This document shows, in pieces, positions 9,660-21,484 of a stretch of 64,000 nt of DNA. Position 1 is the stretch's first letter. Every line of letters begins with the position of its first letter. Both the position numbers and the translations under genes were made by a program. Origin of the DNA: Diaporthe sp. PMI_573. Lineage: Eukaryota > Ascomycota > Sordariomycetes > Diaporthales > Diaporthaceae. The stretch spans positions 1 through 64,000 of the forward strand of contig JAJTUP010000055.1 of NCBI GenBank assembly GCA_021399435.1. Reading direction: 5' to 3'. The notes under the pieces were generated by a model. It saw nothing but the letters and a program-made list of their open reading frames with translations, made no database searches and had not been told where the DNA came from.

Positions 9660-12600
9660 GATGGTGGCTTGGCTGGAAATTCAAAGTGCCGGAGGTAAAA
9701 CTGCTGCACTATTCTATAAGTTTCTAGTGCTTTGTAGAATCTATTATGGTTTTGTTTTCTTGATCATGACTACCTGACTCTGCTTGAAAAAGACAATCAC
9801 GAGCCGTCCGTATTATAACCTCAAAAGATTGTATATTCTGTTCTATCCGTCCGGAACTTCCCCCTCGGTGATCCATTAGCCTAAGTCTGACTGATCGTCA
9901 AAATCGGCGGGAAGGAGGTGGCAGGAAAATGCTTCTTCTGCCGCAAGTTTCTCGGCTACCAAGATTTCTACTAAGATCAAAGGCTGTCTCACGGCGCGCC
10001 CAGAAATTGAAGTCCGAAGGATGTGGGAGGCAGAGCGGCAGCTAGTCTTAGCATCAATGTCTCTAACTGGTCTTCATCATCATTGGCTCTTAAAAGAAGG
10101 TTGGATTAAGTACACTCGGGCCCGAGGACAACGAGCTCAGGGACGGCACGGGAAGCTAGAAGATCAGTTCGTATAGTTGAGTGGCAGACCCTGTCCTACC
10201 TCTCGCTTAGAGCTGGCGCCGCAGGAACGATAATAGGAAAATGATCGGACGAACCAGTCACGCAGCATGTGCCGATCTGGGAGCCACAATTGGATACAGA
10301 GGCCCGTTCTACGGGGAGGAAGCCTATAGGACGGGCAAGATTAATTCACCGCCCTCCCTCGCGGACAAAACAAGCGCGGGGACATCCGACTGAAGCCCTA
10401 TTATAATGTGTGTGTGTCATTAATACGGCGATCCTTGGCCCGAAGCATCATCTCCCGCTGGTGTGAACACCTGACTAGAACCCGTCAAGTCTCTGTAGGG
10501 GCTGGGGATGATGTCGAGAGACACCGACAACCGCTCCCAAGGCTATATTACACAGTAGATCCGGTTATAGTAGTCAGCCGACTTCCGAGCCGATACTGAT
10601 CGGCCAAAAAGGGCTGACGGGACCCAATCAGGTGTTACTTCTTCGGCGTGCCGAGATGCGGCTGTAATGCAAGGTGTCTGCGGTGTAACGGTGGCTGCCA
10701 ACTGGGTGGCATTTTGTTCGGCCCGGAGGATAAGAATATGCGAGGTGACCTATACCTCGATGCGCCGATGAGACTGAGAGACGCAGAGTAATGAATATTG
10801 CATTCAAACATTGAGTTGAAGGGGCCGCTCTCGAGACTTTGCATTCGGGCGAAAGCATGACAATCCCATCATCGAATGTGCTTGTCTCACGAGATCCGGA
10901 ATTTGCCCAGAGTGTCGGTGGGCTCGAACAACTTCGCGCTAGCTAGACATAGACGATGAGCTTATGCTGAGTAGAGGCCTTGGCCTGCATTGCAAGTGAA
11001 CCACTCGGACGGGATAGGCGCACACATATTGGGGTCACCCGGTCTAGGCATGACATCTATGGCTCGGTGATCAGGGACGTTTTCGTCTCACCGACAAGTC
11101 TTCTCTTCCAGTTGGGCAACTCTGCTGCGAACCAGTAGATCGGAAACCGTGCTACATCCGGTGAACCTAGGAAGATCAGTTCGGGCCCATTCAACTAGCT
11201 ACAATACCATTCCTGGAGGATGCCGTTACTACTTGATCCCATACCTAGGGTACGCACTACAAGTATGGTTTTCCCTAAATCTGACCATGTACCTAATGCT
11301 CTTTCCTCCGACATTTGACTTTTGAGCTTGGCGTCCGGCGGAGATGTTGGCGATTCCGGCTCCTTCTCGCCTCACCAAAGGTAGGGCAAGGCTCACGTTT
11401 GCCGAGGTCACCATGATTTCGTTTCCTGGGCAGCGACGCTAGATTTCTGAAGGCGCGCTTGGGGTTTTCCTCGCGCACTAGAACAATAGCTGATGTGGCT
11501 TACCCGAATCTGATGTCAAATTCTTGCACAGTGGGATCTGGGGCACTTGACCCGTCGCGCAAAGGTTTTAACCCTGCGGTTGATTTCCTATTTCTCCGTT
11601 GGTAATTCACAGTGTACGCGACGGCTGGCCCAACCAGCGTTACCAGGATGGTGCTCAACTAGGTTCCCACATCTCCACTTGAGTTGAGGGCATCGTCTTT
11701 TCCATGCGCGTCAGGATTTCCACGATCGTACCTTCTCATGACCAGGCCTGTGCGAATCACCATGCTCAGTCCTGATGTAAGTGAGTACAGATTCGTCGCG
11801 ATTGGCTTCAGAGTATTTGTGATTTACTTTGTCTAAATAACGGGGCTTGAACTCTTGTATTGCGCAGGAGTCCTGCCCAAGTGTGTAATATCTGGTCGAG
11901 TCTGTTGAGTTTTACACCGAGAATACACAGAAAGGCTCGCCATGGGTGTTGTTGAGATGTAGGTCATGAGTTCCCTGAGCTATGATCATTGTCCGAAGAC
12001 GCATGTTGATCTGAGGTCCATTTGCACAATTCAAGCAATACGTGAACGTACTTAAGTACTGTTGATTCCGCTGATACGCATGGGACAGCAGGGCAGCCGC
12101 GTGGCCCCAAATACATAGCTCCAGCTTCTGAGCATATTGCTTCTGCGATATGCTGGGGAAACGTTGAGAACTCTACACTCAGCTCAAGAAGACGGGGAAA
12201 AGGACAGTCATTTCGACTCACCAATGTCTTGTCACCAGTCTGACTGGATGCCTTGACATAAGATAGCGATATGGTAAGTTTTTAGGCCGGAGACTACGTG
12301 AGGACCAGATTATCGGTTGATCTGGTCAAGTGCCCTAAGAAGAAGACTTCCACTGTCTGCCTGCTCCCAATGTTCCAGTCCTCGAAAGGTGAGAAGTCTG
12401 ACCAAAATGTGTGTCCTTTCCATTAAGACAAAATTTGAACCATACACTCAAGGCCGCAGTCGCGTTGAGACCTTGATTCACAGAAGCAGTGAGAAATTTC
12501 GCGTCCGCAGGCTCAGAAACCCCGGACAAATGTTGGACCACGAAACTAACGCTATTAACATGTTGGCGGTAGAGACTCCCCTCAAGCTCAACTTCGTCGT

Positions 12601-13946
12601 GAAAAATGTAGTCAGCACCATCAGAACCGGTCTTGCTGTTAGTGTCCCACGAGCTTTGCTCGGGTGTCCGCTTCGCGGCCACAGCATCTATAGTACTCGC
12701 TACCCAACCTCCTATGGGAAGACCTCTAGTCGGAAAGTCTTCTGTGGAACGACTTCCTATAGAATAACCAGACTAGACATAGGTAAGCTAAAGAGACTCT
12801 GTAAGCCACAGGGGCTCAATAATGAAGTTTTCGATTTTCTTCTTTGAATGTGGCTGTGTTACCGTAATAATGTATGTGATAGCACCCGTAAAATTGAAAG
12901 TCGTTGACAGACTTGGGCCAACTAGCTAAAGGGCGGCTTTCGTAAACTTGTAAATGCCGTCCAAACCATAACATGACAGACTGACAGCCGCTCCGTGCAC
13001 AGTTGCATAATGCATCACATGAGGAATTGAGGGATGGGACTAATATAGTCGTCCCTGCGTCTTCCCTCGGCCGCAGGTTTACTGCCAGCCCAGGGACTCC
13101 CAGACGGTCAGAGGAGCTCTATAATCAGGGTGGGGCCCCTGAGAATCGACTTTATTTCCTCGTCGACCCATTGGATTGAAGACTTCGCTGACATTTAAAG
13201 GACGCTAAAGGGCGGGCCAACATGACCAGAGACGACATATTGTGTAGTCAGAGGCACTTCCGGCTGATTTAACTCGAAAGAGTTACAGGCATTGCGCGTA
13301 GATGGTGGAGACCTCAAGGCGCTGTCATACCAACAAGGTAGGATCTATTGTACTTGATATTTTTGCCAATTGAGGAGAACCCTGTCAGCTTCACTGCAGT
13401 GATACATATCATCATCTGGTGAAGCGAGGCATCTGTGTGAGTCGTATTTCTCTTTTAAGAAAGCAAGGTGGAGATGTAAGCATTCCTGGTCAAAAGTCCG
13501 TAGGGGACCTGGTCGTGATCATGGCCATCAGTGCCACAAAATAAGGGGATAGTCCCTGACTCTTTGGAAAGTCGAGGAGCGGCACAGCAAACAGGGAACA
13601 CAGTGGGGACGGAGAGAGGCCCACCTCGAAAAGGACCCAATACCACCTGCCAGATCTAGATAGTAGCCAGATCTAGATGGTACCCTGTTGGATTTGCCAC
13701 CCCCCAGGTATGCGATTGATGGCCAACACACTGCCTTGAAGTCGTCCAGAATGTTGCTGACAACAGTAAGACATTGCTTGTTGGCGCGGTCGCTGCCCGT
13801 TGTCTTGCTGACTACTTTCTACCACGTCAAGTTCATAGAAGAGGTTCTACAACAAAACCTAGGCGCGGGGGGGTTACTTTATATACTTTCATTAAATATC
13901 TGCATTGAATACTAGACAACGCTATATCATCCGCATATGTTCATCT
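9660..13946. other. 4.3-kb stretch with no supported gene
   Basis: All open frames are short, and none shows a recognisable domain or splice structure. Two minus-strand frames (12335-12682 and 11964-12224) look somewhat protein-like in composition but match nothing I know. They could be remnants of a decayed gene. A short direct repeat of CCAGATCTAGAT occurs near 13650-13680. No transposon ends were found. Confidence 0.5.
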
Positions 13947-16900
13947 TTATGCGCGGCACATCCTGCCGTCAGCGGCAACAGTCCAGGCATCACTGCCCAC
14001 CGTCTTGAGCGCGTAGAACACGCCTGTAGGGTCCCACTTGCGTTTGATCTGGAGGAGGCGGTCGTAGTTACCACCAAAGAACTTCTCCTTCCAGCCGGCA
14101 ATGTTGAAGTCGACCTCGTTGATGTAGTTGCCGCCTCCCGGCGTAGCCGTCTCAATAGGCGGAATGATTTCGTCAGTCATGCGTTTTTGGTCCGCGAGCA
14201 TCTTCTCCCAGTCCGCTGGGTCGTTGCTCCAGGCCGTCGAGTACTGCACGTGGAGCGTGGCTTTGCGGAAGTATGGGTTCACCGCGTTGGAGACGCCAGC
14301 AGGGGCGCTTCCGTTGAAGGCCGTTCCCGCAGCCAGAACACCAGCGTTATCGGCACCATAGCGGATTGCAGAGATGTACTTAGCGCGGGAGTCTGAGTTG
14401 GCGAGGATATTGCGCGGGACAATTCGCTACAGCATTCAGAGTCAGTTATGAAAGAACCAAAGAAGTAGCTTTATGCCAATACGGTGAGGGGTAAGCAGTG
14501 ATGTTATTGGATTGGAGGCAATTTGGATTGGACTGGATTTGTCGGAAAATGGCTGGACTGGATTTGGGTTTCTCGAAGATTTGGACTGGATTGGATTGAT
14601 TGGCAACCAGCTCCTGGAGCTCCAATGGTCTAACCTGATAAGGCAAGAGCTAAGCCTAATTGAGTGGTCATGAGGAGTCTCCCGTCGCAGCTGCCGTCGC
14701 AGACCACGACACGACGCGCGAACTATCGTTCCGCTATTGGGTTAACATCCAACGCGTGCAGATTGCTACGCTATTAAAAGCACGGAGGCAAACGCGTCGC
14801 TCGCGACTTCAGCAGTCCTTCTACTGTGGCAGACGTGTCTGAACAGTCCACTCACCAGCTACACCATGGCCACTATCTCCAGCTATTTCGGTGCTGCCAG
14901 CGGTCGCCGTCCTGATTCTGACAGAGTTATTCTTGCTCCAACATATATTAGTCCTCGCCCAAACGACCCCGACGGAACCCTGATCGAACCCGACGAATTC
15001 AAGCTGAATGGGAAGCAATATGTACGCTACTCTGTTGTGGCAAAGTCCCAAAAGCACACCAAGAAAAGGACATCAGTCGTCTGGCAGTATGGTGAAGACA
15101 TACAACTCAAGCAGGACCCGACGAAGACGTTCTGGTACTGTTATCTGTGCGAACAGCAGCAGCGCCAACAGGGACTTCCTATTTCCGGCAAGGGCAATTG
15201 TACTACCTTAAACCACCTGGAATCGAAACACCAAATCATCGCTCACGGCTCCGGATGGACGTCATTGAAGCCAGCGAGTGCTTACGAGCTTGGTATGGTC
15301 GCCCGGAGCAGAAGGCATTTGATGACTCTGCCATCGGTTTGATGGAGGGTGAGGCAGGGAGTACAGTTGGGGCGGATGGGCTGGGTGAGGGAGAGGAAGG
15401 CGGCGAAGATGATGGAAGCGAGAAGAACATACTGGAGACGCAAGTTGCTAGAGAACATGAGCTCCGTAGTTAGGTGGTGTCATAACCCAAGGACAAGAAC
15501 AGTTCTACTCCAAGTCTGCTTATTCAGCGGCTCATTGATTGTCCCAAAAGGGTAAAAATATGAACTGGATCGGTTCTGGATATCCTGGAGGCTGCCTGTC
15601 CCCACGTCTGGACTGGATTGGATCGAGGCTCGGATCCAGCTCCAATCCAATCCAATAACATCACTGGGGGTAAGCCACAAGGTGGCCACCGCGTTTTTTT
15701 TTTAAAAAAAAAAAAAAACCTGCAGCCCGTAAGGTCTTTGTTGTATGGGCTAAAGATGGGGAGTGTTTTTTCTGGAAGGGGTAAAGATTGTATCCAAAAG
15801 CTGCTTACAGAGCCGAAGTTGTAAGACTCAACCTCAACGTGACCATAGGGAAGAGGACCCATCCACTGGTTGTAGTGATCACGGTAGCTGGTGAAGTTGG
15901 TGGCAGACAGGGAGTACGGGATGGACAGGTTGGCAAGAACGTCAAGGAATGGGCTGAGAATAGCTTGTGCCTGCTCGGCGGTCTTGTTGTAGGCCGTCAG
16001 AGGGTTGATAGCAAAGACGGAGCTTCCGTACACAAAAACAACCATTGCGCCTTGATCGGTCATGCCTGGAAGAAGTCCGTGGAAGGCGTCCAGCATTTGC
16101 CACCACTTTTCCTGGGTAGTGTAAGAGGCCGCAGTCTGCAGGCCGACACCCCCGATGACGGGTGCCTCGGGGTGGGCTCGAACGGTGACTGAAGTGACGA
16201 CGCCGAACGTGCCAGGACCGCCGCCACTAAGAGCCCAGAAGAGGTCGGCGTTCATAGTACGAGAGGCAGTAACAATCGACCCGTTGGCAGTAACAACCTC
16301 GTACTCAAGAGCTTGATCAGCGGCCATACCGAAGTTAGTTGTCAGGGCCGAGTGCCCACCCCCTTGGATATATCCACCGGCAGGGCCGACAGTAGGACAC
16401 TCGCCGCCAACGACGACAAGACCTGCGGTCTTCCCAGCTTCCGTGACTTCGTAACCGAGCACACCGGCACCCATTTTAATGGCGGGTCCATTCCAGAGGT
16501 TGTCGGACCATTGGGTCACGGTGATCTCCTTGAGCTTGTGCGTCCAAGCTGCCAGTGCTCCTGCACCGGTTGACCGGCCAAGGTGACTAGATTCACGCCA
16601 TTCAGCTGCGTGTTGCCGCAGGTGAGGCGTGAGGGAGATTATAGCTTACTCGTGACCAGTGTTCCGGACAAGGAACCGAATATTGTTATCCCGCGCAAAT
16701 CTGATAGTCGCCGCGACATCCTGAGCAGAGGTGACCTCAACGGCGTAGCTGACATAGTTTTCCCAGTCTACAGGGGGTGGTGCGATCTGTGAACGGGTCG
16801 CAAGACTGGTTTGCGAAGTAAGACTGCATGACCGAGGAAGATGACGGGAAGCTGGAGGTGTGATTAGATGTTGGCTCATGTAACTGTGAGGGCGTGGTCC

Positions 16901-17182
16901 ATGAACTGACTGTGTCTGCGGAAGGACCCAGGAGTCGCGCAAAGCCGTACAAGCGGCCTCGTCGTACGTTGGGTCGTGACATACAGAGCCGATGGGAACG
17001 GTGGCGATCAGCTTGCCGCCAACGGTGCTGTTGAGACTATCCCATGAGGAGGTCGCCGGCCAACAGGCATCCCCGGGCAGACAACGACAAGTGGCGCCAG
17101 GAGCACGGGTTGTGATGAGCCCTGCAGCGGCGAATGGCGTGGCAGCCAGGGCAGCCGCCGTGGCGAAGGTTGCGGACTTCAT
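13947..17182 (-). CDS. Secreted FAD-linked (BBE-like/PCMH) oxidoreductase with introner intron and apparent frameshift
   Basis: Four exons: complement(join(13947..14426, 15809..16586, 16650..16851, 16911..17182)). With one base corrected it is 576 aa. It has a signal peptide (1-20), the FAD-binding PCMH domain with VRNTGHDHLGRSTGAG and GGECPTVGPAGGYIQGGGHS, and a BBE-type C-terminus (NPYFRKA...FYALKTVGSDAW). Such enzymes oxidise alcohols, sugars or alkaloid-like compounds with bicovalent or covalent FAD. Exon 2 contains a run of four T on the plus strand (16758-16761); the family sequence reads in frame only if one is removed. This is a real frameshift or an assembly error. Intron 3 (14427..15808) is a family A introner carrying a hAT transposon; after splicing, GGC TCT joins CGA ATT in frame. 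A TATA box lies about 120 bp upstream. Confidence 0.82.
14488..14495. repeat. 8-bp target-site duplication, left copy
   Basis: GGGGTAAG directly before the left end of the hAT element; the same octamer follows its right end at 15667-15674. Eight-base duplications are diagnostic of hAT transposases. Confidence 0.9.
14496..15666 (+). mobile_element. Non-autonomous hAT transposon (1171 bp) nested in an introner
   Basis: The ends are 21-bp perfect inverted repeats starting CAGTGATGTTATTGGATT (14496-14516 and 15646-15666), flanked by the 8-bp duplication GGGGTAAG. Subterminal regions are full of short TGGATTGGA / TGGACTGGA motifs on both sides, as expected for hAT transposase binding. The inside encodes only the two extremities of a hAT transposase, so it is an internally deleted, Ds-like derivative that depends on another copy. 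Confidence 0.92.
14866..15473 (+). pseudogene. Internally deleted hAT transposase (BED zinc finger fused to C-terminal tail)
   Basis: The first frame starts MATISSYFGAASG at 14866. It encodes a BED-type zinc finger: Cys-x2-Cys (FWYCYLC) followed by His-x4-His (NHLESKH). Near 15235-15255 the reading changes frame to the typical C-terminal end of hAT transposases (DVIEASECLRAWYGR, followed by an acidic tail, stop at 15473). The catalytic RNase H-like domain and most of the dimerisation domain are missing. The junction therefore marks an internal deletion, and no active transposase can be made. Confidence 0.75.
15667..15674. repeat. 8-bp target-site duplication, right copy
   Basis: GGGGTAAG directly after the right inverted repeat, identical to 14488-14495. 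Confidence 0.9.
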
Positions 17183-17300
17183 ATTTGGGATTAAAAGAAT
17201 GTGTGAGCCGTATGGTAGGGGCAGGGAAAGAGAGAAGTGCTGGGCTGCAGAGACAACGGCTCCTCACAGCTCAATGACACGGGAGGCCATGGTATGGATG

Positions 17301-17308
17301 TCTTTATA
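17301..17308 (-). promoter_or_regulatory. TATA box of the FAD oxidase gene
   Basis: TATAAAGA on the minus strand, about 120 bp upstream of the start codon at 17182. Confidence 0.45.
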
Positions 17309-19699
17309 TCGAGGAGCAGCAACTAGGATACGAGGACCCCGGTGGCGATGGCGAGGATTCGGACGTCCAGACTTGGCCGTGAGCCGCGGATGGGGAGCAA
17401 AAGTGTCGTTAATCTCCCTACTAGTGACATCGTCTCCTGTATGGTTTAGGAGCGTCGCGGTCTTATAGATCCGCTTTAGGCTTCTGGTCCGGGCAGTGTG
17501 CCAGAGCGGGACCATGTAGCCGAAGATGATCTCCCGCTGTCCCTCGCCTACCAGGGACCAGGGGTGCAAAAGTTGGCATCCACCGGCGCTGCTTAATTCT
17601 CCGCCCTGGGCGGAGATTGCCACGAGCTTGAACCATGCGGAAGCACATGGCATGATAGTTGATGGGCGACAACGGGATCTATACACAAAGGGGGATGAGA
17701 CGAGGGTATGTGGTCCACAGTCAGGGTCGAGGGACCGAGGCTGTTGGTCGACAAGACCTTTCCTGTCATGGCATACGCCGCATAGGGAGGGCCTCGAAGG
17801 ATCGTAGACCTGACAGCGGCTCCGTTCCGGGGAATCCGAGTCGACTGTATCCGGTCCGTCCTCATTGCTCCGGCCCTGGAGGTACGCCGAAGTAACCCAG
17901 TACTTCGAAATAGGCCACGATAGTCCAGTCGTCGGGCAAGTCTGTATTGCGTATTCGCATCGTGACCAAAAACAAGGTGCGTCCGCTCTATCAACCTCGG
18001 CCCGGCAGCCTGGGAGGTTTCCTGCCCCCCCCCCCCCTCGTCGTCCTAGTCCCATGGAACCCCTCTTCGACCTGCACAGCCCCAGATATGAAGCCCCTCG
18101 GCAGTCCTGACTCCTATGATAGGAACATCTTGGACAGGCCCTGAAACTCATCATGTCCTTGAAATCTTGGTGGTATCCACAGGTTGCAGGATTCGCATTT
18201 GGTTCCAAGAGGATAAGAGAGTGCTATTCTCCCCCAGCAAGTGTTGTGTGCGACAGAGATAGGCGAGGAGCATGCATGCAGTGTGCACGTAGTCGAAGAG
18301 GAGAGGCATGAGACCGATGAGAGGGTGCCAAAGCTGTGGGACAATCTGAGTGCCGAGAGTTTGGGTCGCCGGTGGAGTGCACGGTCTCACGGCTGGTTAT
18401 TGCAAGGTTTGGAGCTAAAAGGCGCTATGGCGCACTGCGACGCAGCCACGGGGTCCATCTTGGCTGCCTGGGGAGGGGGATGTTGAGGAGAGAGAGGGTC
18501 TGAGAGGGCAGGGGTGTGTATCTCAGCCCAACCTATGTATTAGCACAGTACCTATCTCGAGGGTGTAGAGACTGCTAAAGGGTATAGGTGGTAGGTTGTT
18601 GATTAAAGGGGTCTAATCTGATGGGTGACAAGAAAATGCAAAGTGTTTCGAAGCCCGCCAGGGTGTTGCCTCGCGGCTTACGTAAGCCGGTCTACGGATC
18701 CACAGAGGTGGCTCCCAGTTCCCTAACCCTATCTCCCTGTGAACATCAGGGGTGACCCCAAATTCGCTGCCTAGCACTTTAGAGTGCACAAGCGCAGCAT
18801 GATTGATAGCCGCTCCCAGGCACACGGCGGATTTGAAACAGGGTTTGTGTGTGTGTGTGTGTGGGCGGCTACGGAGAGACGGTCGTACGTCCAATGTGCT
18901 GGCTTGCGGGCCACACGACCTGTGACCTGCCCGACAAAGGCGACAGACGGACGACCTTCAACTCCGCACCTGGAATTCTCTCAATCCATCACCACCTCCA
19001 TACCCATCATCGAACCCGTGCAACCTATCGTCGTAATCAGGGAAATTGAGGCAGGATCCTCTCTCGACCTCAACGCCCACGTCGACGTCGTCCCATACTC
19101 GGGAAATCGAGCGACCGCCGTTGCGCCTGCGACCGGCGGCTCTGCTAGGCGGAAACCCAGCACACAGCAGATCGTCCAGGCAGTCCTCCGTAGGGACGTC
19201 ATCTGTTGCGGCTTACTGTGGTCCTCCCAGAACGCACTTGTTCCGAGGTGCCAAAGCCCAACCCGCCCCCGAGAGATCCACCGGCAAACACAACGCCGTC
19301 GTCATAGCCAATTCCTTGTTGGATCGCTTTCGTTTTTTAATTCTCCTATCTCAGCCCGGCCACCTAGTTCTCCTTTCAAGATGACTTGGGAACTCACACG
19401 CCGACGCTTCACCCGCGCCATCAACAGCAAATACCTCTTTGACCGTGTCGTATGTCTTACCTGGCCTCGTCTCTCCTTTCTCGGTGCACTTGTCGTTTCT
19501 GACTCGCTGTCGTCATCTTGACCACAACCGCCTTGCGCTCACCCTGCTGCTATCCTGCCGTCCTGCTTCAATTTCCCATTTCTTCATCAACACAATCCTC
19601 CAAAAAAAAGAAAATACTCCGAGATTGGACCCCAAAACTGACAGTATATCTCGCCCTCATTTATAGCCTCTCCTACATGCCATCATCTTCCTCATCGAG
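17309..19699. other. Intergenic region, no supported gene
   Basis: A long minus-strand frame (17264-18208) is open but has no recognisable domain, and two other frames over the same bases look equally protein-like. I do not call a gene. The region also has a C run (about 18025-18038), a (TG)9 run at 18846-18863 and the CT-rich leader of the Mpv17-family gene. Confidence 0.45.
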
Positions 19700-20697
19700 A
19701 TGACCCTCGTCGCCCGCCTCGTCGCAAGGTACAATGCCTTCTATGCTGAACGACCGGGTATGTGCCAGCCATGCCCATCATCGCCGCAAGCCCCGTCCAT
19801 CAGCCTACAGCCTCTGACTTGCCCAATTACAATATCGGCTTCAATGCGAAAATCATACTGACAATACCCAGTCCTCACCATGATGGTGACCAACGCCGTC
19901 TTGGGAGGCATCGCCGACACCGTCGCACAGTCAATCACTGCTGTCCGCCAGCGCGCCCTTAGGAAGGCTCCCGCTTCCCCGGGAGCAAGGGACACAGCCT
20001 ACGAACTCGACGTCAAAGACCCGTTCACCGAGCGAGAGCTGATCCCCGGCTCCAAGGCCCTGCCGCCGCCATTCGACTTCGAGCGCCTGACAAGGTTCAT
20101 GGCGTACGGTTTCGCCATGGCACCCCTACAGTTCAAGTGGTTCGGATTCCTTTCGAGGACCTTCCCTATCACCAAGACCAGTGCTTTTGGGCCTGCTATG
20201 AAGAGGGTTGCCTTTGACCAGATTATCTTCGCGCCATTCGGTACGTGTCTACGACGAGAACACCGGCTCCGGGACGGGGGCTGTTCCGGAATCCTGAAGA
20301 TGAGCTCCATCTTGGTTTTGCTCACGGGACTAACAACGCGATAGGTGTTGCCTGCTTCTTCACCGTCATGACTGTTGCCGAGGGTGGTGGCCGACGTGCC
20401 GTCATATCGAAGCTCCGTGATATGTACGTGCCGACCCTGAAGGCCAACTACGCAGTCTGGCCTGCGGTTCAGGTCATCAACTTCCGTCTGATGCCTGTCC
20501 AGTTCCAGCTTGTAAGCACAATACTCCTCACAGACCTTCCCAGCCCAAGTTTGCAAGTTGCTAAGTCGTTTGTATAGCCTTTTGTCTCTACTATCGGAAT
20601 CGCTTGGACTGCGTACCTCTCCCTCACCAACGCTGCCGAGGAGGCTACCCAGCCAAACCCAGCCGCGCTCAGCCCCAACAACATCCGCTTGGAATAG
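19700..20697 (+). CDS. Mpv17/PMP22-family integral membrane protein
   Basis: Four exons: join(19700..19757, 19872..20240, 20345..20511, 20578..20697), 237 aa. The protein begins with the family pattern of a short helix ending YNAFYAERP, then MMVTNAVLGGIADTVAQS. It continues with FAPFGVACFFTVM and the C-terminal signature LKANYAVWPAVQVINFRLMP, then WTAYLSL. Four hydrophobic segments are expected. Family members sit in peroxisomal or mitochondrial inner membranes and are proposed to form channels or affect mitochondrial DNA maintenance; which membrane is used here is not decided by sequence. All four splice junctions restore the family sequence in frame. Confidence 0.9.
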
Positions 20698-21484
20698 ATT
20701 AGGAACGGCTCTATATGATAAAGACGAATTCTCCTTTGCGTGTTGGTTCTGTCATTGGTGGTGTATCGTATATAGAGTTTGGCCGGGAGGTTTCTCGGGC
20801 ATTGTGTGCGGCGTTTGGTCTGTCTGGGGTTTTAGAGGACTTCAGTCCCGTACTTGTGTGTACTCTGGATCGACTCATTGGCGTTGGCAGGATTGTGCTG
20901 AAGTACTTGAAATACAAAGTATTTTTATGTCAGAATGTCGAGCATCGCCCTCGCGACGCAGAGAATGTGCATGGTCGAGATGTTGTTCAAGACCTTCATG
21001 GTCCTGATGCAAAACCCGTGTTGACATGAATGTTCAAACTGCTCTGGATCATTTCGTCAGGGGGCTCGCTCAGAGGCCGAGAACCTGGCTCTGTGTGTCG
21101 ACTGTTTATCCACTCTCGAGATCCTGTGTTAGATGAATTGCATGTCCAAAACACGAGATGCGAAGGCTAAAAATTTGCCAAGTCAAACGGTATCGGACCT
21201 CCTGAGTCTGACAAGTCAACGGCGAGAAATATCGCGCATGGAACGATCAGGAGAGCTCACGTCACCGGGAGCTCAGATACTGCCCCTCCAAAGCACCCCT
21301 CACCCCACCCAACAGCCCTTCAAAACCCAGCGTTTCCCGCCCTCTCCTCCCACCAAGCATCACCTGTACTCAAGCATACATAAACACCTACGGACCCTCC
21401 GTCTACTAACACTCGCCTTCTATTCACCCCCGGCATCAGAAGATTTCTGCTGTGTTCCATTGATACCCAATCTACAACACAACC
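20698..21484. other. Intergenic region and PGK promoter
   Basis: The last 200 bp before the PGK start are rich in C and pyrimidine tracts (CACCCCACCC, CTCTCCTCCCACC), as is usual for strongly expressed fungal glycolytic genes. No other gene was recognised. Confidence 0.5.

Larger units (their letters stand above)
14427..15808 (-). mobile_element. Introner-like element, family A, interrupted by a hAT element (FAD oxidase intron 3)
   Basis: Read on the minus strand, the intron begins GTAAGCAGCTTTTGGATAC and ends CTGACTCTGAATGCTGTAG. With the inserted hAT element and one target duplication removed it is about 203 bp. It then aligns along its whole length with the intron at 26906..27093, including CCCCTTCCAGAA, TTTAGCCCATACAACAAAG, GGGCTGCAGGTTTT, GTGGCCACCTT and CTTTGGTTCTTT. 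A long A/T homopolymer near 15695-15718 explains the extra length. The insertion is at codon phase 0. Confidence 0.9.

Noticed and set aside
12317..12847. Open frames on both strands in the 9.7-13.9 kb gap
   Set aside because: No recognisable family, no clear start or splice context.
14500..14620. TTGGATTGG-type repeats that look like a telomere or minisatellite
   Set aside because: They are the subterminal motifs of the hAT element and occur at both of its ends.
17264..18208. 314-codon open frame on the minus strand
   Set aside because: No domain, ordinary promoter position for the FAD oxidase, and competing frames over the same bases.
18784..19521. 245-codon open frame upstream of the Mpv17-family gene
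   Set aside because: Low-complexity start (TG repeat), no recognisable domain, overlaps the CT-rich promoter and leader.
20512..20577. Mpv17-family intron 3 starts GTAAGCACAATACTCCTCAC, similar to the family B start
   Set aside because: Similarity stops after about 15 bases, the intron is 66 bp, and the TTTCATGTTTTGG core is absent; counted as an ordinary intron.
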